Source: Prorocentrum cordatum (Eukaryota > Sar > Dinophyceae > Prorocentrales > Prorocentraceae). From it: a stretch of DNA of 64,000 nt. The stretch lies in contig CAUYUJ010007446.1 of NCBI GenBank assembly GCA_963575745.1, forward strand, positions 102,001 through 166,000, in the 5' to 3' direction. This document shows positions 1-10,859 of this stretch, one piece after another. The notes beneath the pieces are model-generated. The model did not search any database and had not been told where the DNA came from. It saw only the letters and a program-made list of their open reading frames with translations. Every line of letters begins with the position of its first letter. The stretch's first letter is position 1. Position numbers and translations under genes: made by a program.

Positions 1-354
1 GTCATCCTTTCAACCTTTTCGGCAGCATGTTCACAAACACATGGCCGTTCATGTCATGCAGCTTCCCTAGACGTAGTCCATGGGACAGCCCTAGTCAGCT
101 ACAGCGCTGGGGTCAGCGCGTGCGGGAAGAGCGACCAGTGGCAGCGTGCTATTGCATTACTTAGCGAGATGTATGAAGTAGAGTTGAAGCCCAACACCAT
201 CAGCTACACCGCTGGGATCAGCGCGTGCGGAAACGGCGAGCAGTGGCAGCGTGCTATGGCACTGTTGGGCGAGGTGTATGAAGTAGGTTTGAAGCTCAAC
301 GTCATCTGTACTACAATTCCGGTCGGGGCGCGTGCGAAGAGTGCGAGCGGGTAA
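1..354 (+). CDS. PPR-motif protein fragment, 5' end outside window
   Basis: The frame is open from base 1 to a TAA at 352-354. After about 30 codons of 5'-block sequence (block D) it reads VVHGTALVSYSAGVSACGK and continues through two 35-residue PPR motifs with first residues near 97 and 202. PPR motifs are helical hairpins that bind RNA, usually in organelles; the target is unknown. Right after the second motif, bases 305-350 read as a third motif in another frame (YNSGRGACEE), so the array ends in a frameshifted stub. A GC-rich repeat array starts at once. It may be an exon or a decayed copy; no methionine start is visible inside the window. Confidence 0.55.
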   Translation, partial: VILSTFSAACSQTHGRSCHAASLDVVHGTALVSYSAGVSACGKSDQWQRAIALLSEMYEVELKPNTISYTAGISACGNGEQWQRAMALLGEVYEVGLKLNVICTTIPVGARAKSASG

Positions 355-359
355 AAACA

Positions 360-1065
360 TTCCAGAGCCCCCCAAAGCGCTTGGAGCGCCCCCCGGACGC
401 CCCTCGACGGGCTCAGAGGGTCGCCAGATGGCCTTTGGACGGCCTCAGACAGCCCTAAGACAGCTCTGAGACGCTCCGGAAGGCGCCAGGAGGCTCAAGA
501 GGACCCCAACGGACCCACGACGGCACCAGCTGGCCTGGTGACCGGCCAGGAGCCATCAAAGACGGCCCAAGAGGACCCCGATAACGCGCCCCCCGATGCC
601 AAATTCATAGATGTTCTGTCGGTTTTATTCATGTTCTCGCCATTTCGGGCCTAGAACGCCCCAGATGGCTCCAGCGGCGTCCCAGGTCGCCCCAAAGCCC
701 AAAGCGGTCCAGAAGGCCCTTACAAGTGCCCCAAGAGGGCCAACAAAAACTACCCAGGAGACCCCAAGACAGCCCAAGAGAGCCCTTGATGGCCCCCAAG
801 GCAGCCCCAAGAGGGCCCCAGGAGCTTCCCACCAGGCTCCACAGCGGCGCCCTCCAAGACGGCCCGAGACCCCCAACAGCCCGTAGTATGGCCCCAGGAC
901 GGCCCAAAAAGCCTTCAAGACGGCCCACGAGAGCCGGACAATCATCGAAGAGATCAGTCGACCCACGAGGGCCCCTAGAGGCTCCGGAGAGAACCCCAGG
1001 AGACCCTGAAGAGGGTTCGAAGAGGATCCAGACGACAGGCTGCCCACAGCCCACAGAACCTCTCG
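360..1065 (+). repeat. GC-rich degenerate array, CCAAGACGGCC sense on + strand
   Basis: Imperfect 11-23 bp repeats of CCCAAGACGGCC and CCCAAGAGGCCC type. An AT-richer spacer lies near 600-650 (AAATTCATAGATG... to CATTTCGGGCC). Long open frames here run on both strands and are not treated as genes. Confidence 0.8.
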
Positions 1066-1835
1066 GGCCGTTCTGGGGGCATCTTGGAGGCCTTTTGGGC
1101 GATTGTTGGGCGATCTTTTGGGGCTCTTGGGCCGTATCGGGCCGTCGGAAGGCCGAAACGAAGCAAGTGTCAAAATCCTTCGAAAACCGAAGGAACATCA
1201 TGGTTTTTTGCCTTTTCTGGCCTTCATGGAGGCCCTCTTGGAGGCCTCTTGGGCCGTCTTGGGCCAGCTTCGAGCCAACTTCGGCCATCTTGGTGGGCTC
1301 CTGGCCCATCCGACGCCGTCGGAAGCCGGTTGGGAGGCCTGTCTGGTACGATTTGGGGCCCTCTTGGAGTGCCCCAGGGCCGTCTTGGAGGCCATCTTGG
1401 GCGTCTTGGAGGCTTCTTGGGTTGTCTTTGTGCTCTCTTGGGGCCGTCTTGGGGGCCTCTTGGGCAGTTCTGAGGCCATCTTGGAGGCCTCTTGGGCGCT
1501 GTGGGGGCGATCTTGGGGGCCTCTTGGGCCGCCTTGGGTCGTCGGAAAGCCGAGAAGCAGCGAATGCCAAAATCCTTCAAACGCCAATTAATGATTTTGG
1601 CCTCTTCGGGCCCTCCTGGAGGACCTCTTGGAGGCGTCTTGGGCCGTCTGGGAGGCCTCTGGGGGGCCTCTTGGGCCGTCTTGGGCCGTCTTGGACTCTC
1701 TTGGGCCGTCTTGGAGGCCGTCTTGGACCATCTTGGGCGGACTTGGAGGCCATCTTGGACCATCTTGGAGGCGATCTTGGGCCATCTTGGCCATCTTGGA
1801 CGCCATCTGGAGCCATCTTGGTGGATTTTTTCTGG
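1066..1835 (-). repeat. GC-rich array in inverted orientation
   Basis: From about 1066 the + strand switches abruptly to the reverse complement (GGCCTCTTGGGCCGTCTTGG). Spacers fall at 1135-1220 and 1545-1615. The sense changes without an intervening unique sequence, so this looks like an inversion or head-to-head join. Confidence 0.8.
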
Positions 1836-1985
1836 ACTTTGTTCAATTGGAAGGGCCTCCCGGGACCCCGGCGGGACAGGCCGAAACCCACGGGGAGAGT
1901 TTTTTTGTGTGGAAACAGAACCAAAACCAAAACCGTAAAAGTCCAGCACGCCAGGCACCCCTGCGATGAATCGACAGGGGGCGGC

Positions 1986-2164
1986 GGATGACGGAAAGCG
2001 CGCGTGAGCGTGCGGTCCGTTAGTCGGAAGAAATTGGACTTGGGGGAGTTCGAGGGGGGTGGCATCGCCAGACCCGGATGACGGAAAGCGCGCGTTAGCG
2101 TGCGGTCCGTTAGTCGGAAGAAATTGGACTTGGGGGAGTTCGAGGGGGTTGGCATCCGCGGACC
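1986..2164 (+). repeat. 90-bp direct tandem repeat, two copies
   Basis: Copies begin at 1986 and 2076 with GGATGACGGAAAGCGCGCGT and are nearly identical (GTGAGCG versus GTTAGCG; six versus five G in the GAGGGGG run). The 150 bases before it (1836-1985) carry a short CAAAACCAAAACC stretch and no gene. Confidence 0.85.
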
Positions 2165-2170
2165 CGCGAT

Positions 2171-4545
2171 CTAATTGCCCTCCCGCTTAGTTTTTTATCG
2201 TGTAGGACGGCCTTCGGGGCTTAAAAACAGCGTTTCGCTCGAGACATCATAGGAAAACGTTTCTTGGGCGCTTCTCGGGCCGTCTTAGGCGCCTAAGACA
2301 GCCCAAGAAGCGGCCAAGACGGCGCCCAAGACGGCCCAAGACGGCCCAAGAAGCGCCCAAGACGGCCCAAGAGCGCTCCAAGAGAGCCCAAGACCGCCCA
2401 AGGCGGCCCCAAGACGTCCCAAGAGGCCTCCACGACGCCCCAGGAGGCGCCCACGAGGCGTCCCAAGAGGGCCCCACGAGGCCAAAATCAATGATTTTCT
2501 GAAGGAAATCGTACGTTTCTAGCATATACGGCTTTTCGCCTTTCATGGCGTTGAGGACGGTCCAAGAGGCCTCCAAGACCGCCCCAAGACGGCCCAAGAT
2601 GTCCCCAAGAGGCCCCCAAAATAGCCCAAGAGGGCGCCAAGACGGGCCAAGAGGCGTCCAAGACTGCCCAAGAGGCCCCCAAGAGCGCCCCAAGAAGGCC
2701 CCAGAGGCCCCCAAGAAGGCCCCAAAACGGCCCAAGAGGGCGCCAAGACGGCCCACGAGGCGCCAAGACGCCCAAGACGCCAGGACGGCCCCAAGAAGGC
2801 CCCAAAAGGCCCCCAAGAGAGCCCAAAGACGGCCAAAGGCAGCCTAGTCCCTTCACCCCCGCAGCCCAGAAGCTCCCAGGAGGCCCCAAGAGGCCCCCGA
2901 AAAGCCCCAAAAGGTCCCCAAGAGGCACCCAAGAGGCTCCCCAAGAGCCCCCCAAGAGGCCCAAAATACTCCAAAGGCTCTTAGCACCGCGGCTCCCAAG
3001 AGCGAGCGGTGACGTAATCGAGCTGATAAGACCAACGCTCCCAACAGAGAGCTGCGGCGTAATAAGTTCTTGACGCCAGGGCACAGGGACGGGCGGCAAC
3101 GCGTGGACAACGAGCGGTCCACGCAAGGAAAACGCGGGGTCCTGGAAAGCTGGCAGCCCAAACGTGGAAAACGCAACGCGACCCGACCGCCTTCTCCAAA
3201 ACAAGAAACGCGCTCAAAGAAAGCTCCGCGACTCTCCGAGGCTGAGATAGGACAAGAGCGAGGGGAAGGGAGTCAATAAGAGGTGTAAGAGCGGACGAGC
3301 CAGCGATCTAGTGCGCTCTGAAAGTAAGTGCGTTTTCCGTCCCCGTGCCAAGCAGGTCGAATTGCTTCCCCGCTTCGTTTTTTATCGAGTAGGACGGCCT
3401 TCGGGGCTTAAAAACAGCGTTTCGTTCGAGACATCATCGGAAAACGCTTCTTGGGCGCTTCTTGGGCCGTCTCAGGCGCCTAAGACAGCCCAAGACGCGG
3501 CCAAGACGGCGCCAAAGACTGCCCAAGGCGGCCCAAGAAGCGCCCAAGACGGCCCAAGAGCGCTCCAAGAGAGCCCAAGACCGCCCAAGGCGGCCCCAAG
3601 ACGTCCCAAGAGGCCTCCACGACGCCCCAGGAGGCGCCCACGAGGCGTCCCAAGAGGGCCCCAAGATGCCAAAATCATTTATTTTCTGGAGGGAAACGTG
3701 CATTTTAGCATATGCTGCTTTTCGCCTTTCATGGCGTTGAGGACGGTCCAAGAGGCCTCCAAGACCGCCCCAAGACGGCCCAAGATGTCCCCAAGAGGCC
3801 CCCAAAATAGCCCAAGAGGGCGCCAAGACGGGCCAAGAGGCGTCCAAGACTGTCCAAGAGGCCCCCAAGAGCGCCCCAAGAAGGCCCAAGAGGCCCCCAA
3901 GCAGGCCCCAAAACGGCCCAAGAGGGCGCCAAGACGGCCCACGAGGCGCCAAGACGGCGCCAGGACGGCCCCAAGAAGACCCCCAAAAAAACAAAAGGCC
4001 CCCAAGAGAGCCCAAAGACGGCCAAAGGCAGCCTAGTCCCTTCACCCCCGCAGCCCAGAAGCCCCCAGGAGGCCCCAAGGGGCCCCCGAAAAGTCCCCAA
4101 AGGCCCCCAAGAGGCACCCAAGAGGCTCCCCAAAAGCCCCCCAAGAGGCCCAAAATACTCACAAAGGCTCTTAGCACCGCGGCTCCCAAGAGCGAGCGGT
4201 GACGTAATCGAGCTGATAAGACCAAAGCTCCCAACAGAGAGTTGCGGCGTAATACGTTCTTGACGCCAGGGCACAGGGACGGGCGGCAACGCGTGGACAA
4301 CGAGCGGTCCACGCAAGGAAAACGCGGGGTTCTGGAAAGCTGGCAGCCCAAACGCGGAAAACGCAACGCGACCCGACCGCCTTCTCCAAACAAGAAACGC
4401 GCTCAAAGAAAGCTCCGCGACTCTCCGAGGCTGAGATAGGACAAGAGCGAGGGGAAGGGAGTCAATAAGAGGTGCAAGAGCGGACGAGCCAGCGATCTCG
4501 TGCGCTCTGAAAGTAAGTGCGCTTTCCGTCCCCGTGCCAAGCAGG
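2171..4545 (+). repeat. 1.2-kb tandem duplication of a composite element
   Basis: Unit 1 is about 2171-3358 and unit 2 about 3359-4545; they differ by point changes and small indels. Each runs GCTT(A/C)GTTTTTTATCG, a GC array with an AT-rich spacer (2485-2550 and 3665-3735), then GC array, then a 44-bp-type repeat in inverted orientation (2985-3075 and 4172-4262), then CTTTCCGTCCCCGTGCCAAG-like sequence. No gene is supported. Confidence 0.85.
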
Positions 4546-4988
4546 TGACGGAACGAGCGAGGTACGAGCGAGTGACGTTGAGTAGGGGGCGAAGCCCTTC
4601 TTAGGGGGGTCCAGGGGGGGTGCGTAGCCAAGACGGAATGGTCTAATGGCCCGTTTTCCTTGTATTGTTTCAAGTGAAGCGGCTCCCGGGCGGCTCCCAT
4701 GGCCCGCTTCTTCCCCAGACGGGCCCAAGACGGCCCAGAGGCCCCAAAGGTCGTCCCAAGACGGCCCCGAAGGTGCCCCAAACGGGCCCACAACGGTCCA
4801 AGAGGGCCCCCAGACGGGCCCAAGACTGCCTAAGAGGCCCCAAAGATCATCCCAAGACGGCCCCAGAGGCGCCCCAAAGGGGCCCAAAACGGTCCAAGAT
4901 TGCCCCCAGACGGCCCCAATACGGCCAAGAGGGCCCCGAGGGCCTTAAGAGAGCCCAAGAGGGCCCCAATAGGCCCCCCAGCGCGCCC
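4546..4988 (-). repeat. Composite-element tail plus GC array
   Basis: 4546-4700 (GAACGAGCGAGGTACGAGCG to GCTCCCATGGCCCGCTTC) is the reverse complement of a segment near 59260-59515. A GC array in the CCAAGACGGCC sense fills 4705-4988. The match links this end of the window to the inverted element at 58-59.7 kb. Confidence 0.65.
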
Positions 4989-5648
4989 GAGGAGGAGGAG
5001 GAGGGGGAGGAGGAGGAGGAGGAGGAGGAGGAGGAGGAGGAGGAGGAGGAGGAGGAGGAGGAGGAGGAGGAGGAGGAGGAGGAGGGAGGAGGAACGAGGA
5101 CGAGGCCAAGGGAGGAGGAGGGAGGTAGAAGGAGGAGGGGGAGGATGATGAGGAGGAGGAGGAGGAGAGGAGGAGGAGGAGGAAAAGGAAAAGAAAAAGG
5201 AAAAGGAGGAGGAGGAGGAGTAGGGGAGGAGGAGGAGGAGGGTGGAGGAGGAGGAAGAGGAGGGGGAGGAGGAGGAGGAGGAGGAGGAGGAGGAGGAGGA
5301 GGAGGAGGAGGAGGAGGATGAGGAGGAGGAGGAGGATAAGGCGGAGGAGGAGAAGGAGGAGGAGGAGAAGGAGGACGAGGAGGAAGAAGAGGAGCAGGAA
5401 AAGAGGAGGAGGAGGAAGAGGAGGAGGAGGAGGAAGAAGAGGAGGAGGAAAAGGAGGAGGAAAAGGAAGAGGAGGAGGAGGCCGATGAGGCGGAGGAGGC
5501 GGAGGAGGCGGAGCAGGCGGAGGAGGCGGAGGATACGGAGGAGGAGGAGGAGGAGGAGGAGGAGGCGGAGGAGGAGGCGGAGGAGGAGGAGGAGGAGGAG
5601 GCGGAGGCGGAGGCGGAGGAGGAGGAGGAGGAGGAGGAGGAGGAGAAG
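4989..5648. repeat. (GGA)n microsatellite tract, about 660 bp
   Basis: Almost pure purine GGA/GAG repeats with occasional GCGGAGG. Open frames for poly-Glu/Arg on + and poly-Ser/Leu/Pro on - are artefacts of the repeat. A polypurine tract this long can form triplex or H-DNA. Confidence 0.95.
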
Positions 5649-5654
5649 GTGGAG

Positions 5655-5765
5655 CGCGGGTTGACGTAACAAGCTCTCAACGCCAAGGCTCCCAGAACGA
5701 ACGGTGTTGTGAGTACTTTCGGTCAAGTCGCTGCAGCGCTCTTTCCGTTTCCGTGCCGGCCCAGG
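5655..5765 (-). repeat. 44-bp-family repeat, inverted, with CTTTCCGTTTCCGTGCC tail
   Basis: GTTGACGTAACAAGCTCTC followed by AAGGCTCCCAGAACGAACGG is the reverse complement of the 44-bp units at 58.5 and 59.6 kb. It is followed by GCTCTTTCCGTTTCCGTGCC, also seen inverted after those units. Confidence 0.65.
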
Positions 5766-5839
5766 TCTAATGGCCTTCGGCCCATCCCGCCACCGTGTTT
5801 GTGTTGCGGGTGTCAAGCTTCTTGCATGTTCGTTGGGAT

Positions 5840-6460
5840 CTCGTGGGATGCCTCTCGGGGGTCTCTTGGATGCAGTTTGGGCGCCTCTTGTGGTCCGTTG
5901 TGGGGTCTCTGGGGGCATATTTGGGGCCTCGTTGGGGCCTCTTGGGGCCTCTTGGGGGCCTTGTTGGGCCTCCTGGGCGCCGCTTGGGATCTCCTGGGGG
6001 CCTCTTGGAGCGGAAGGCTTTGATTTTCGGTTCGTGTTCCCTCTTTTGGGCCCCTTTAGCCGTTTTGGGGTCCTCTTGGGCAATTTGGGGCGCCTCTGTG
6101 GCCGTCGTGAAGTCCTTTTGGGCCGTTTGGGTGCCCTCATGGATGCCTCTTGGGCCGTCTTGGGGCGGTCTTGAGAGCCTCCAGGGCCGTCTGAGAGCGT
6201 CGGGAAGCCGAAAAGGCAAGAACGCCACAATCATTCAAAAACCTAAGGCGAATCAATGCTTTTGGGCCTGTTGAGGCCCTCTTGGGAGGCCTCTTGGAGG
6301 CCCCTTTGGGCGTCATGGAGGCCTCTTGGGCCGCCTGGGGCCATCTTGAGCGTCTTGGAGCGATGGTTCGGAGACTCGGGGCCCTTTTGGACCGTCTTGG
6401 GGGCTTCTTGGGGTCCTCTTGGCCCGTCTTGGGGCTCTCTTGGGCCAACCATTTCCCGGC
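5840..6460 (-). repeat. GC-rich array, inverted sense
   Basis: Reads GGGGCCTCTTGGGG on the + strand. An AT-richer spacer at 6185-6260 (CACAATCATTCAAAAACC) separates two array blocks. The array stops near 6460 at AACCATTTCCCGGCACGCGG. Confidence 0.75.
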
Positions 6461-7341
6461 ACGCGGGAAGCCCCAGGATATTCGAAATTTGGGGTCGGGG
6501 CCCCTTACAGACTCTCCAGGAGTGAGCATTGAGGCTTAGAGGATTAGGCAAAGGCTAAGGACCTGAGGACACGCCCACTCCGTGCCCAGAGGCACGGTGG
6601 CGAATCATGGGGGCCCCCTCGTCGAACAACTGTTTACCCGCGTCTGTCCGGCCATACTTACGACGCCCAAGGACAACCCGACATGACCCCTCCCAGCCGG
6701 CACCCAGACCACCAGGGAAGCCCCGCGAGGTCGCAGAGGATCCCCCAAATGGCCCGAGACGTACCAAAAGGGGTCCCCACCAGAGCCCAAGCATGCTCCG
6801 GGCTAATTTACCCCAAGAGGGGTTCCAGCAGCATTGAACATCGACGAGCATGGGTGCAGGCAAGGAGTCAAGAAGCATCGCGAGCAAGGAATCACGCGAG
6901 CATACCAGCAGATCCTGGATTATCCAACGTCAGCCTCAAGCTGGATGCGCCAGCGACGTGAAGCAGCAGGCAGCGCCAATATAAAGTACCAGGACCAGAA
7001 CTAAGCAGCACTCATCATCAGTCACACGTCAGAGCAAGCAGCAGCTCGCACTGGCGAACAGGCAGTGGCAGCAGTAGCTCCAAGCATAAACAGTTGACAC
7101 TGAACATGAACATCGACAACAGCAAGCGGCCAGAACGCAGGAGCGAGCGGACGAGCAAGTGACGAAGCAAACAACCCGGCAATCATTATGTCAGTCACGC
7201 TAGCAATCATACAAGCAGTAAGGTCGGGGAGATAGTTGTTTGGCCAGCGAGCCAGCAGCCATGCGCGCAGGACAGGACGAACGCTTGCAAGTGGGCAAGG
7301 GATCTCTCCACTTGTATGCGATTCAGCTGACGTGGTCGTAG
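6461..7341. other. No gene seen; CAG/AGC-rich stretch
   Basis: Contains a small stem-loop (CCGTGCC, loop CAGA, GGCACGG; 6580-6597), one short GC-array patch (about 6660-6780) and an AGC/CAG-rich stretch at 6950-7250 of the kind that precedes several PPR units. Just upstream of the next PPR frame lies a 9-bp hairpin, arms 7286-7294 and 7308-7316 with one G-T pair. I see no coding signal. Confidence 0.5.
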
Positions 7342-7755
7342 GTTGACGGGGCAGCCCTGGTAAGCTACAACGCTGGGATCAGCGCGTGCGAGAAGGGCGA
7401 TCAGTGGCAGCGGGCTTCGGTGCTGCTCAGGGAGATGCGTGAGGCGAAACTGGAGCCCGACGTCACCAGCTACAACGCTGGGATCAGCGCGTGTGAGAAG
7501 GGCGAGCAGTGGCAGCGGGCTTTGGCGTTGCTCAGCGAGATTTCGAAGGCTCAGTTGGAGCCCGACGTCATCTGCGTGCGGAAGCGGGTTTTAGTGGAAA
7601 AGCTGCTCCCGATCGCCCGAAGCGCCCTGAAGCGGCCCCGGGCGCCCTCAGGGCCCTTGGGGCCTTGCACAAGAGGGCCCCAGGAGCTGCACAAGAGGGT
7701 CCAGGCTGAGCTCCCAGGCGGCTCTAGCCCCCAGCCTGGCCCCAAGATGACCTAA
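7342..7755 (+). CDS. PPR-motif protein, two complete motifs
   Basis: The frame opens after a TAG at 7339 and reads VDGAALVSYNAGISACEKGD, then two complete 35-residue PPR motifs (first near 7363-7467, second 7468-7572). Each has the conserved KLEPD or QLEPD end. After DVI the sequence jumps to CVRKR, which looks like a third motif with its first half deleted. The rest of the frame, to 7755, is GC-array translation. The PPR part is well supported; the true 3' boundary is not. There is no clear methionine start, the first ATG (7420) being inside motif 1. Confidence 0.55.
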   Translation, partial: VDGAALVSYNAGISACEKGDQWQRASVLLREMREAKLEPDVTSYNAGISACEKGEQWQRALALLSEISKAQLEPDVICVRKRVLVEKLLPIARSALKRPRAPSGPLGPCTRGPQELHKRVQAELPGGSSPQPGPKMT

Positions 7756-8082
7756 TAGGCCCCTGAGACGGCCCTCGAGGGCCCGGGAGGACCCCGATGA
7801 CGACCCCACGAGTCCAACAAACAAGTCAAGACAATGCATGCTGTAGGGTTTCTCACGTTCTTCCAACGACGGGCCCAGAACGGCCCCACTCGGCTCCAGG
7901 TCCTTCGGGATCGCACCAAGAAGATGACCCAAAGAGGCCCTCAGGAGCCCACCAAGACGGCCCATGAACTTCAAGCGGCCCCCCAAGAGGGCCCCAGGAG
8001 CTGCACGAAGAGGCCCACGCTGGGCCCCCAGGCGGCTCCAGACCCCAGCCCTGGCCCCGACATGGCCTAAAAGGCCGAAGGC

Positions 8083-8126
8083 CGCCGGGACGGTTCACGA
8101 AGGATCCTTCGTGAACCGTCCCGGCG
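8083..8126. repeat. Perfect 44-bp palindrome centred on GGATCC
   Basis: Each 22-base half is the exact reverse complement of the other with no spacer. The left half ends CGGTTCACGAAGGA and the centre is between 8104 and 8105. It would extrude as a loopless cruciform. It lies in the middle of a GC array, with no gene at either side. Confidence 0.9.
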
Positions 8127-8127
8127 T

Positions 8128-8157
8128 GGGTCCTCCTCGTTCGAACGAGGAGGACCC
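8128..8157. repeat. Perfect 30-bp palindrome centred on TTCGAA
   Basis: Halves GGGTCCTCCTCGTTC and GAACGAGGAGGACCC are exact reverse complements. Only one base (8127) separates it from the 44-bp palindrome, and the two share no sequence. Confidence 0.9.
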
Positions 8158-8990
8158 TGATGGTCCCCGAGGCGAACAGACAAACCAAGCACAGCGATAT
8201 TATCCGATATGTTCCAAGGTTTTTCCGTGTTCTTCCGTAGGACGCGCCCAGGACGGCCCCACACGGTTCCGGTTTTTTTTGGATCGTACCGAGATGGCCC
8301 AAGCGGCCCTCACGAGCCGACCTAGACGGCCCATGAGGGCCCCAAGAAGACCCAGAACATGCCCTGCAGAGCCTAACGGGGCCTCGAGCTGCCCCCCGAG
8401 ACGCTCTAGGATCTGCCCGGGAGGGCCCTAACAGGACCCTCAGACGGCCCCAGACCCCCACTCTGAGGCCCCCAGCTTGCTCAAGAGGCCCCCGGGACTG
8501 CGCAAGCGGGCCCACAGGGATTCCGAAGACGGCCCCATGAGGCCACAAATCAAGCATCGACTATGCCTTACGAATGGTTTTGCACCTTCTCCCGATGACG
8601 ATCCCAGAACGGCCCCGTTTGGCTCCAGGCACTTTGAAGATCGCCCAAGCTTGCCCACGATGCCCCGACGAACGCAACAAGACGGCGCCCACGAGGGCCC
8701 CACCCCTCCAAGACCAGCTCCAGACGGCCTGATAGAGCTTCAGCTGGCCCCCCGGCACGCTCCTGGAGCTGCCGAAGAGGCCCCCATATCAACCGAGCTT
8801 CAACACGGGCCCCACGACAGCCGTGGAGGCCCCCGTGACGGCCCCAAAGGGGCCCAATGCGGCTTAAGGGGGCCGCATAATGGCCCGAGAGGGCTCCACG
8901 AGCTGCTGCAGACAAGGGGGCCCCTGAATGGCCCAAGGGCAGCTTAGAATGACCCAAGGGGGCCCCAGATGACCAACGAGAGCACCCCAA

Positions 8991-9392
8991 CAAGTCTCGA
9001 GCCCCCTACCGCCGATTAGGGGTGACAAGGGGGACCTCCTCCAGTCTTCTCCTCCTCGGTCTCCTCCTCTGGGAGCCTGCACCCCTCTCTCCAGTACGGC
9101 TCTCCTCATCCTTTTGCAACAGGATGCAGCGGGACTGGACTACGGGCTTGCTGCAGTCGTCGATGCCACGAGCACTCTCCACGGGCCGCTCAGAGATTGA
9201 GACAGCCCAGACCCTCCCAGGACACTCGCAGGCAGCCTCCAGCCCCAGAGCCCAGAGCCTGCGGTAAACATGCGAGCCTGTCGGTCCCGAACGCGCTTGT
9301 GTCGCCTGCGATCGACGGCACGTGCGCGTTCGGGACCAACACCTTCTTGGCCTGCCAGCCTTGGTTTTCCACGGTTTCACACTAGTCTTCTT
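8991..9392 (+). other. 5' block with 14-bp hairpin upstream of a PPR stub
   Basis: CT-rich sequence (9035-9110), then a non-repetitive stretch, then a perfect inverted repeat: GGTCCCGAACGCGC at 9283-9296 and its complement at 9324-9337, with a 27-nt loop. A core variant (CACACTAGTC) follows at 9377-9386. It is placed as the GTGGAC hairpins are in other units but is unrelated in sequence. No gene is recognised. Confidence 0.5.
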
Positions 9393-9428
9393 CTCTACAA
9401 TGCAGGGACCCGCGCGTGCGGGAAGGGT
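9393..9428 (+). pseudogene. PPR stub LYNAGTRACGKG
   Basis: Twelve codons match the start of the PPR motif and stop at ACGKG; array-type sequence follows. YNAG is encoded TAC AAT GCA GGG rather than TAC AAC GCT GGG as in the complete motifs. Confidence 0.55.
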
Positions 9429-9439
9429 CCCTGTCTTGA

Positions 9440-10655
9440 TCGACTTAAAATACCCCACAAAGGGTCTGGGGACGCCCCAGAGGCGCTCACGCGGCCCAAG
9501 AGGCGCCCAGGACGGCCCCAGACACCCCCAAAGCGGCCCAAGACCGCCGAAAACGGCCCCGACAAGGCCCAGGAGGCCTCCACGACGGTCCCAGAGATGC
9601 CCAAGAGGCGTCCCAGGATGGCCCCCACAGGCCCAAATCATTGTTTTTCCAAAGAAAAACATTCAATTTTAGCATACACTGCTTGTCGGGTATATGGCGC
9701 AGAAGATGGGACAAGAGGTCCCCACGACCGCGCCAAGACGGCCCAAGAGGCCCCCCAGAGGCACGAAAACCGGCCCGAGAGAGCGTCAACAGACCCAAGA
9801 GGCGCCCAGGCGGCCCCAAGATGCTCCCAGGAGGCGCCCAGGACGGCCCCAGACACCCCCAAGACGGGCCAAGAGCGCTCCAAGAGAGCCCAAGACCGCC
9901 GAAAACAAACCCAAGACGGCCCAGGAGGCCTCCACGACGGCCCAAGAGACGCCCAAGAGGCGTCCAAGGATGGCCCCAAGAGGCGAAAATCGTTGTTTTC
10001 CAAAAGGAAAGCGTTCAATTTTAGCATGCGCTGCTTGTCGGGACTATGGCGCAGAAGCTGGTTCAAGGTCCCCACGACCGCCCCAAGACGGCCCAAGAGG
10101 CCCCCAAGACGCACGAAAACCGGCCCGAGAGGGCGTCGAGAGAGTCCAAGAAGCGCCCGAAACAGCCCCAGGGCGACACCAAGAGGCTCCCAGGACGGCC
10201 CAAGGTATCCCCAAGACGCTCCAAGAGCGCTCCACGACAAGCCAAGACTGCCTTTTGTGGCGCCAAGACGGCCCAAGACGCCTCTACGACGGCCCAAGAG
10301 ACGCCGAAGAGGCTTCCCAGGAGGGCCCCAGGAGGCCACAATTATCGCTTTCCCGACGGAAACCGTACACATGTCAGCATCTCCGGCTTTCCGGGTTTCA
10401 TGGCGTAGACGACGGCCCAAGAGGCCCCCAACACCGCCCCAAGACGGCCCAGGAGGCTCCCACAGGGGATCCACACCGGCCCGACGGAGCGTCAAGACAT
10501 GTAGCCGAAGAGCCGCCCAAGACGGCCCGGCAGGGCCGCAATACGGCCCCCGGAGCTTCCCAACACGGCCCAAGGTTCCCCCAAGACGGCCCCAGAGCGC
10601 TCCAAGAGGTGTCGAAGATAGCGGAGCGAGGCACCAGTGTGCCATTTCAGGGGCC
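9440..10655 (+). repeat. GC-rich array, copy 1 of a three-member family
   Basis: Closely matches 22.85-24.1 kb and 35.65-36.57 kb. Three spacer modules at 9640-9710, 9985-10055 and 10335-10405 each carry AATCATTGTTTTCC-like and CTGCTTGTCGGG-like sequence, a higher-order period of about 350 bp. Confidence 0.8.
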
Positions 10656-10661
10656 TCCCTG

Positions 10662-10858
10662 AGCTCCTGCTCCTCCTCCTCCTCCTCCTCCTCTCCACCT
10701 CCTCCCCCTCCTCCTCCTCCTCCACATCCTCCTCCTCCTCCTCCTCCTCCTCCCCTCCTCCTCCTCCTCCTCCTTCTCCTCCTCCTCCTCCTCCCCCCTC
10801 CCCCCCCCCTCCTCCTCCCCCTGCTCCTCCTCCTCCTCCTCCTCCTCCTCCTCGCAGA
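10662..10858. repeat. (CCT)n microsatellite
   Basis: Pyrimidine CCT repeat of nearly 200 bp between an array and a 5' A block. Confidence 0.95.
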
Positions 10859-10859
10859 A

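Larger units (their letters stand above)
7610..8990 (+). repeat. GC-rich array with GATCGCACC-type spacers
   Basis: Spacers at 7800-7920, 8165-8290 and 8540-8645 share a GTTTTTCC/TTCTTCC followed by CCCAGAACGGCCCC, a subfamily seen again at 48040-48115. The array also holds the two perfect palindromes listed below. Confidence 0.75.

Noticed and set aside
4830-6230. Long poly-Leu/Ser minus frame resembling a membrane protein
   Set aside because: The hydrophobic run is CTCCTC microsatellite read in one frame; flanks are array.
9640-10405. Regular spacers between repeats, CRISPR-like at first glance
   Set aside because: The repeats are long and degenerate, spacers are homologous to each other, there are no cas genes, and the sequence is eukaryotic.
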